A stretch of 64,000 nucleotides of DNA, taken from contig BLSF01000035.1 in NCBI GenBank assembly GCA_012862575.1, positions 124,001-188,000 on the forward strand. Direction: 5' to 3'. The notes under the pieces were generated by a model. The model saw nothing but the letters and a program-made list of their open reading frames with translations. It was not told the origin of the DNA and did no database searches. The stretch is from Parietichytrium sp. I65-24A (taxonomy: Eukaryota; Sar; Bigyra; Thraustochytrida; Thraustochytriidae). Below are positions 60,620-64,000 of this stretch, piece by piece. Both the position numbers and the translations under genes were made by a program. Position 1 is the first letter of the stretch. Each line of letters starts with the position of its first letter.

Positions 60620-63133
60620 TCACTCTTTTGGAAGAGTGTGCTCAAATTTGCAAAACAGGGATGAGAAATTCAGCGGGACCGAGGAGGCCGTGAGAAGCGG
60701 AACGACGCGATAGCCTCGGCGAAGGCAGTTGAATGGGATGGTGCTCTGCCCGATAATGTTGTCGTCATGGTCCCAAACATTGAACGTGACGAGCGCAAAC
60801 TCGGGCTCATCGATGACGAAGCGGCAAACCTGGTTCCAGGTCGGATTGAAGCAGTTCTTGCGAATCTGTCTCGTTCGAAAGGTCCTGCAATCGCCGCTCT
60901 TCCCGTGAATCGAAATATCGACAAACACGCCCTCAGGGATCTCGTTCTGGGAGCCTTGGGCGTTGCTTGAAAAGTCAAAGTTTGGAATGAGATAATGGCC
61001 AGAGATGAGCTTGATGCGTAGTACCATTGGTGCAGCATCGCGCTCGGAAGAATTGACAAACCGGCGCAAGCTTGGCGGTTTCAAGATGTATCCGCAACCC
61101 CCATTGTCCAGGAATTTTCCTTGGGACAGCCACACGCTCTGTGAGTTTGTCTGGTAGTTTAGCGCAACCATTTGGCAGCCAGCGTTCCACGCAGGAACGG
61201 GGTGGAAATTTGACGAGTCAACTCTTTGGCCGGAAGGGTAGACTCTGAGCAGATGATTCTTCGCGTAGCTTTGAAGCTTGCATACTCGGTCAGCCGAGCG
61301 CGTCAAAAACGCGAGCTTCTTCTCGTCCAAGGAAGAGGAGGTTTTGAAGGCAGGCTCCTCAAAAAGAATGTTGGAGCCAGAGACCACCTTGAACTTGAGT
61401 TTGACGTTCTTGATGTAAATGAGCTGCAAAAGCTCCCTGCAAGCGCTACGCATTTTGACGGTTTCTGTAATATTGGTCAGGTGCTCAACGACTTGCTCAT
61501 CAAGTTCATCTTCGTCGTCAAATTCTGAGAACGCCGAGTTGAAAGACGACACGCGCGAAAAATTCTCAGAAATTGGACGAAACCCTTTAGATATGCGCTT
61601 GCTGATGCGCTTGCGCACGCTGCTCCGCCTGCCCACCTTCTTCAGCGCAGCCTCGGCCGCGGCTTCAACGTCCTTACACTCTGTCATGTCGGACTCCTCG
61701 GGGGCTTCAGAGTACTCGTCGTCATCGTCGTCGTACTCACTGTCTATAAAGTCTTCCGAGTGCTCAGAGACGCCTTTTCGAGAACGCCCGGATTTCACCT
61801 TATTTCTGTTTGACTTTCCCGATTTTCCAGACTTGTTGGACTTGCCCGATTTGCGCTGTGGCTGAGCCTTGTTGCCCAGAGCGGAAGCAGTGCTTCCTTC
61901 CCAGCTGGAGGGCAAGAGCACTGATTGAACCGTCTGGGTGACGTGTGCCAAATCTAGAGGGCCTTGAGCGTTGTAAGTGGCGAGGGACATGGCCAACGCT
62001 GGCAAATTGCTCAGCGTCAAAGATCTGCGTTGCTGGTGTTTCTCCAACAACGCGCTTGCGCGCCGGGCTTTTGACGTGTCCTTCTTATTAGATTTTTTAA
62101 TTGGCTTGTCGCGAATGACAATTTTGCCGCGCAGCTCGTGAGGGGAGAGCCACTCTTCGGGGCCTTGGATGAGGCTTTCCAGCTCTCCTTTTGAATTGTC
62201 GCGGGTCGAGTTATGCATTACGTCTCCGAGTACTGAGCGCAAGATCTTGACCTGCTTGCGCTGAGCTTCCAAGCCGCAGTGGTTTTCCAAGGTCAGAATC
62301 ACAGGAAAGGAGGATGCGGTGAACGCATTCTCAAGCACAGCCTCCACGCATTCCTGGAAGGTCGCCGGTGAACACAGCGTTGTCCCGTTTCCATGGTTGA
62401 CGATGGGGTTTCCCTCGGCGTCTTCCCAGCAGTCCAGCTCGATGACTCGCACACCGAGCAAGAGCGCCCTTTTGAGCGCCTCTGGACTGCTCTTGCTATT
62501 CCACTGGTTCCCGCTGAGGTACGAGTTGTGGCTCGAGCAGATGTAGTATTCGCTGAGCGGGTAGCTCATGTCTTGGTACACGGTAGATGACTTTTTAAGA
62601 TTAACTGCGTTGTTCCTTCTCGTATCGCTGAGCATGCGCACGAATCCTTCCTGCGTCATGATCGGCGTGGACACCTTCTTGCCCCTGTTCTGGTACGTGG
62701 AGATAATGTCCACGCACTCCTCCTCCGTAGTGGCTCCGTCGAAATTTGTCCTGAACCATTTGCGCAGCTCGGCCGTGCCAATGTACCCGACTCCGTGCTC
62801 GTCTGCGTCAGCGAAAAGAGCATCCACGCGCGGCAAGGAAAGGTGAATTTGCTCGTACAGCTGCATGTATGCGCGCATATCGAACGCCTCGTACAAGTGA
62901 AACTTGTGGAACATTCCGTCGATATGCTTTTGCGGCAGGTACCGCGACGATCTGAACGAGTTGAGTGCCACTTTTGCGCTCACCTTGCCCTCTTTCCCGA
63001 CTCGAAACGTCGCCCATTGCGCAGCTGCCTGCTGCCGAATCACGGCGACCAGCTCCGAGATCCCCACATCGTAAGTCGCCTGTTTCAGCTCCTCCTCCGT
63101 GCCAAAGCTCAGGCTGGAGCTGCAGCAGCCCAT
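60620..63133 (-). CDS. Phosphoinositide-specific phospholipase C (delta-like), N-terminally acylated
   Basis: A single exon of 837 residues from the ATG at 63133; nine further residues exist only from a TTG. The ATG gives MGCCSSS, an ideal N-myristoylation (Gly2) plus palmitoylation (Cys3, Cys4) signal, which would replace the PH domain of animal PLC-delta. An EF-hand-like region spans about 85-185. The X box begins near 190, with catalytic histidines H202 (SSHNSYLSG) and H247 (IVNHGNG). The X-Y linker is long: a Lys/Ser-rich then very acidic stretch (about 425-510). The Y box (about 530-680) includes YPSGQRVDSSNF. A C2 domain closes the protein (about 705-810). It hydrolyses PIP2 to IP3 and diacylglycerol at the plasma membrane, probably in response to Ca2+. 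Confidence 0.95.
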   Translation of the reverse strand: MGCCSSSLSFGTEEELKQATYDVGISELVAVIRQQAAAQWATFRVGKEGKVSAKVALNSFRSSRYLPQKHIDGMFHKFHLYEAFDMRAYMQLYEQIHLSLPRVDALFADADEHGVGYIGTAELRKWFRTNFDGATTEEECVDIISTYQNRGKKVSTPIMTQEGFVRMLSDTRRNNAVNLKKSSTVYQDMSYPLSEYYICSSHNSYLSGNQWNSKSSPEALKRALLLGVRVIELDCWEDAEGNPIVNHGNGTTLCSPATFQECVEAVLENAFTASSFPVILTLENHCGLEAQRKQVKILRSVLGDVMHNSTRDNSKGELESLIQGPEEWLSPHELRGKIVIRDKPIKKSNKKDTSKARRASALLEKHQQRRSLTLSNLPALAMSLATYNAQGPLDLAHVTQTVQSVLLPSSWEGSTASALGNKAQPQRKSGKSNKSGKSGKSNRNKVKSGRSRKGVSEHSEDFIDSEYDDDDDEYSEAPEESDMTECKDVEAAAEAALKKVGRRSSVRKRISKRISKGFRPISENFSRVSSFNSAFSEFDDEDELDEQVVEHLTNITETVKMRSACRELLQLIYIKNVKLKFKVVSGSNILFEEPAFKTSSSLDEKKLAFLTRSADRVCKLQSYAKNHLLRVYPSGQRVDSSNFHPVPAWNAGCQMVALNYQTNSQSVWLSQGKFLDNGGCGYILKPPSLRRFVNSSERDAAPMVLRIKLISGHYLIPNFDFSSNAQGSQNEIPEGVFVDISIHGKSGDCRTFRTRQIRKNCFNPTWNQVCRFVIDEPEFALVTFNVWDHDDNIIGQSTIPFNCLRRGYRVVPLLTASSVPLNFSSLFCKFEHTLPKE

Positions 63134-64000
63134 TTCTTGCCACTTGCGCCTCCCGATCAATCAAATCAAATCTCCAAACGCCACCTTATTCACCAGCCTC
63201 AGTCAACCTATTCCAATTCCAATTCCAATTCCAATTCCAACCTTCGCCAAACCCAAATACAAAAGACGAATCACGCTTCTCACAAAATCGAAAATCGACA
63301 ATCAACAATCGACAACGTGGCACGTGTGTCGTGCTCCAATTCTCTATTCTCTATTCTCTATTCTGCACAATCACAACTTGTTCCTTGTTCCTTTTCACAG
63401 CCTCTCACGCGGCCGCGGGGCCGTCCTTGTGCATCAACTCGCTCGCCCGTTCTCTTCGCGCTTGCCCAATCTCCCGGTTCCCCAAATCTCACAATCTCGA
63501 AATCTCGTAATCTCGCGATCTCGTAATCTCGATCTCCCGGTTCCCCGGTTCCTCGCGGCGTCCCCTCGCCGGGTCGGGTCCTCGCGGCGGTGTCCTCGTC
63601 GGTTCTTCGGTTCTTCTTCAGTTCCGCCCGTGTGTATGTTCGTACGTTTGTACGTTCGTCCGTCCTCGCACTTTGCCGCTCTCCTCCACGAAACAATGAA
63701 CAAATGTGTGCGACTGTGTGACTGTGTTTTGTACTTGTAGCTAATCGCTAGCACGAGCCTTAACTAGCGCTAGCGAGCTAGGATAGTGCCCTGCCTAGGT
63801 AGTGGTGCTCTCTACTCTGTACACTCTGTAAACTCTAATGAACTCTGTACCTGCTCCTCCTGCTCCTCTGAATTGGTTAGTTAGGTCTGGGAAGTAGAAG
63901 TGGAGGCTAGGGGTAGAGTTGGGAGTAGAAGCGGGTAGAAATAGTTAGAAATAAGTGCGGCGGTGTGGGTGTAGGGGTGTGGGTAGGGACCTTCTAGGTG
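63134..64000. promoter_or_regulatory. Upstream region of the PI-PLC gene
   Basis: No coding signal is seen. Bases 63205-63240 are a CCAATT hexamer repeat, 63335-63362 a TTCTCTA repeat, and 63488-63535 repeats of TCTCGTAATC. A CTA/TAG-rich island spans about 63738-64000, running to the window end. Confidence 0.45.

Overview
This window is nuclear DNA of a protist with few introns. It holds 17 recognisable protein genes on both strands. Most are single uninterrupted reading frames. Five have short introns of about 75-220 bp with GT-AG ends. The gene set is ordinary eukaryotic housekeeping: NEK kinase, ARF exchange factor, MTHFR, acyl-CoA synthetase, THO2, ARFRP1, ARL3, UTP18, PI-PLC, and a myosin with WW and MyTH4 domains. 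The myosin architecture and the simple-sequence-rich spacers fit a stramenopile, possibly a thraustochytrid-like labyrinthulomycete. That placement is inference; no rRNA or other firm marker is present. For genes that could be read with upstream GTG or TTG starts I used the first in-frame ATG.

Layout. 0-9 kb: a NEK kinase (+) converging on a very long ARF-GEF (-). 9-12 kb: a spacer with a duplicated promoter block and a single N. 12-15.1 kb: a prion-like ankyrin protein (+) and MTHFR (-), with stop codons only 20 bp apart. 15.8-24.4 kb: a four-exon acyl-CoA synthetase (+), THO2 (+) and two-exon ARFRP1 (-). 24.4-29.8 kb: a gene-poor spacer. 29.8-37.8 kb: a dual-specificity-type phosphatase (+) and a large myosin (-). 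40-44.2 kb: UTP18 (-), an epoxide-hydrolase-like protein (+) and three-exon ARL3 (-). 44.2-48.5 kb: a gene-poor spacer. 48.5-55.5 kb: a tail-anchored coiled-coil protein (+), an ALG6/ALG8-like membrane protein (-) and a class 3 (DAG-type) lipase (+). 56.1 kb: a 5S-rRNA-like segment. 57.1-60.05 kb: a leucine-rich-repeat gene built of tandem exon-intron units and interrupted by an assembly gap. 60.6-63.1 kb: a PI-PLC (-).

Three things stand out. The LRR gene is an array in which each 84-bp exon encodes exactly one 28-residue repeat; the introns all share one phase and are near-identical, so whole repeats can be gained or lost without shifting the frame. The ARF-GEF carries an N-terminal MABP-like domain, a Sec7 core, a PH domain and a C-terminal acyl-CoA-binding domain. 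The ALG6/ALG8-like protein keeps the family's membrane core but lacks the luminal loop that normally carries the catalytic aspartate. In addition, most gene starts have a CTA/TAG-rich island a few hundred bases upstream, separated from the ATG by simple-sequence DNA, which may mark promoters in this genome.

Several products belong to membrane-traffic and lipid signalling (ARF-GEF, ARFRP1, ARL3, PI-PLC, DAG-type lipase, acyl-CoA synthetase). Eukaryotic neighbours need not be functionally linked, so this grouping is only suggestive.
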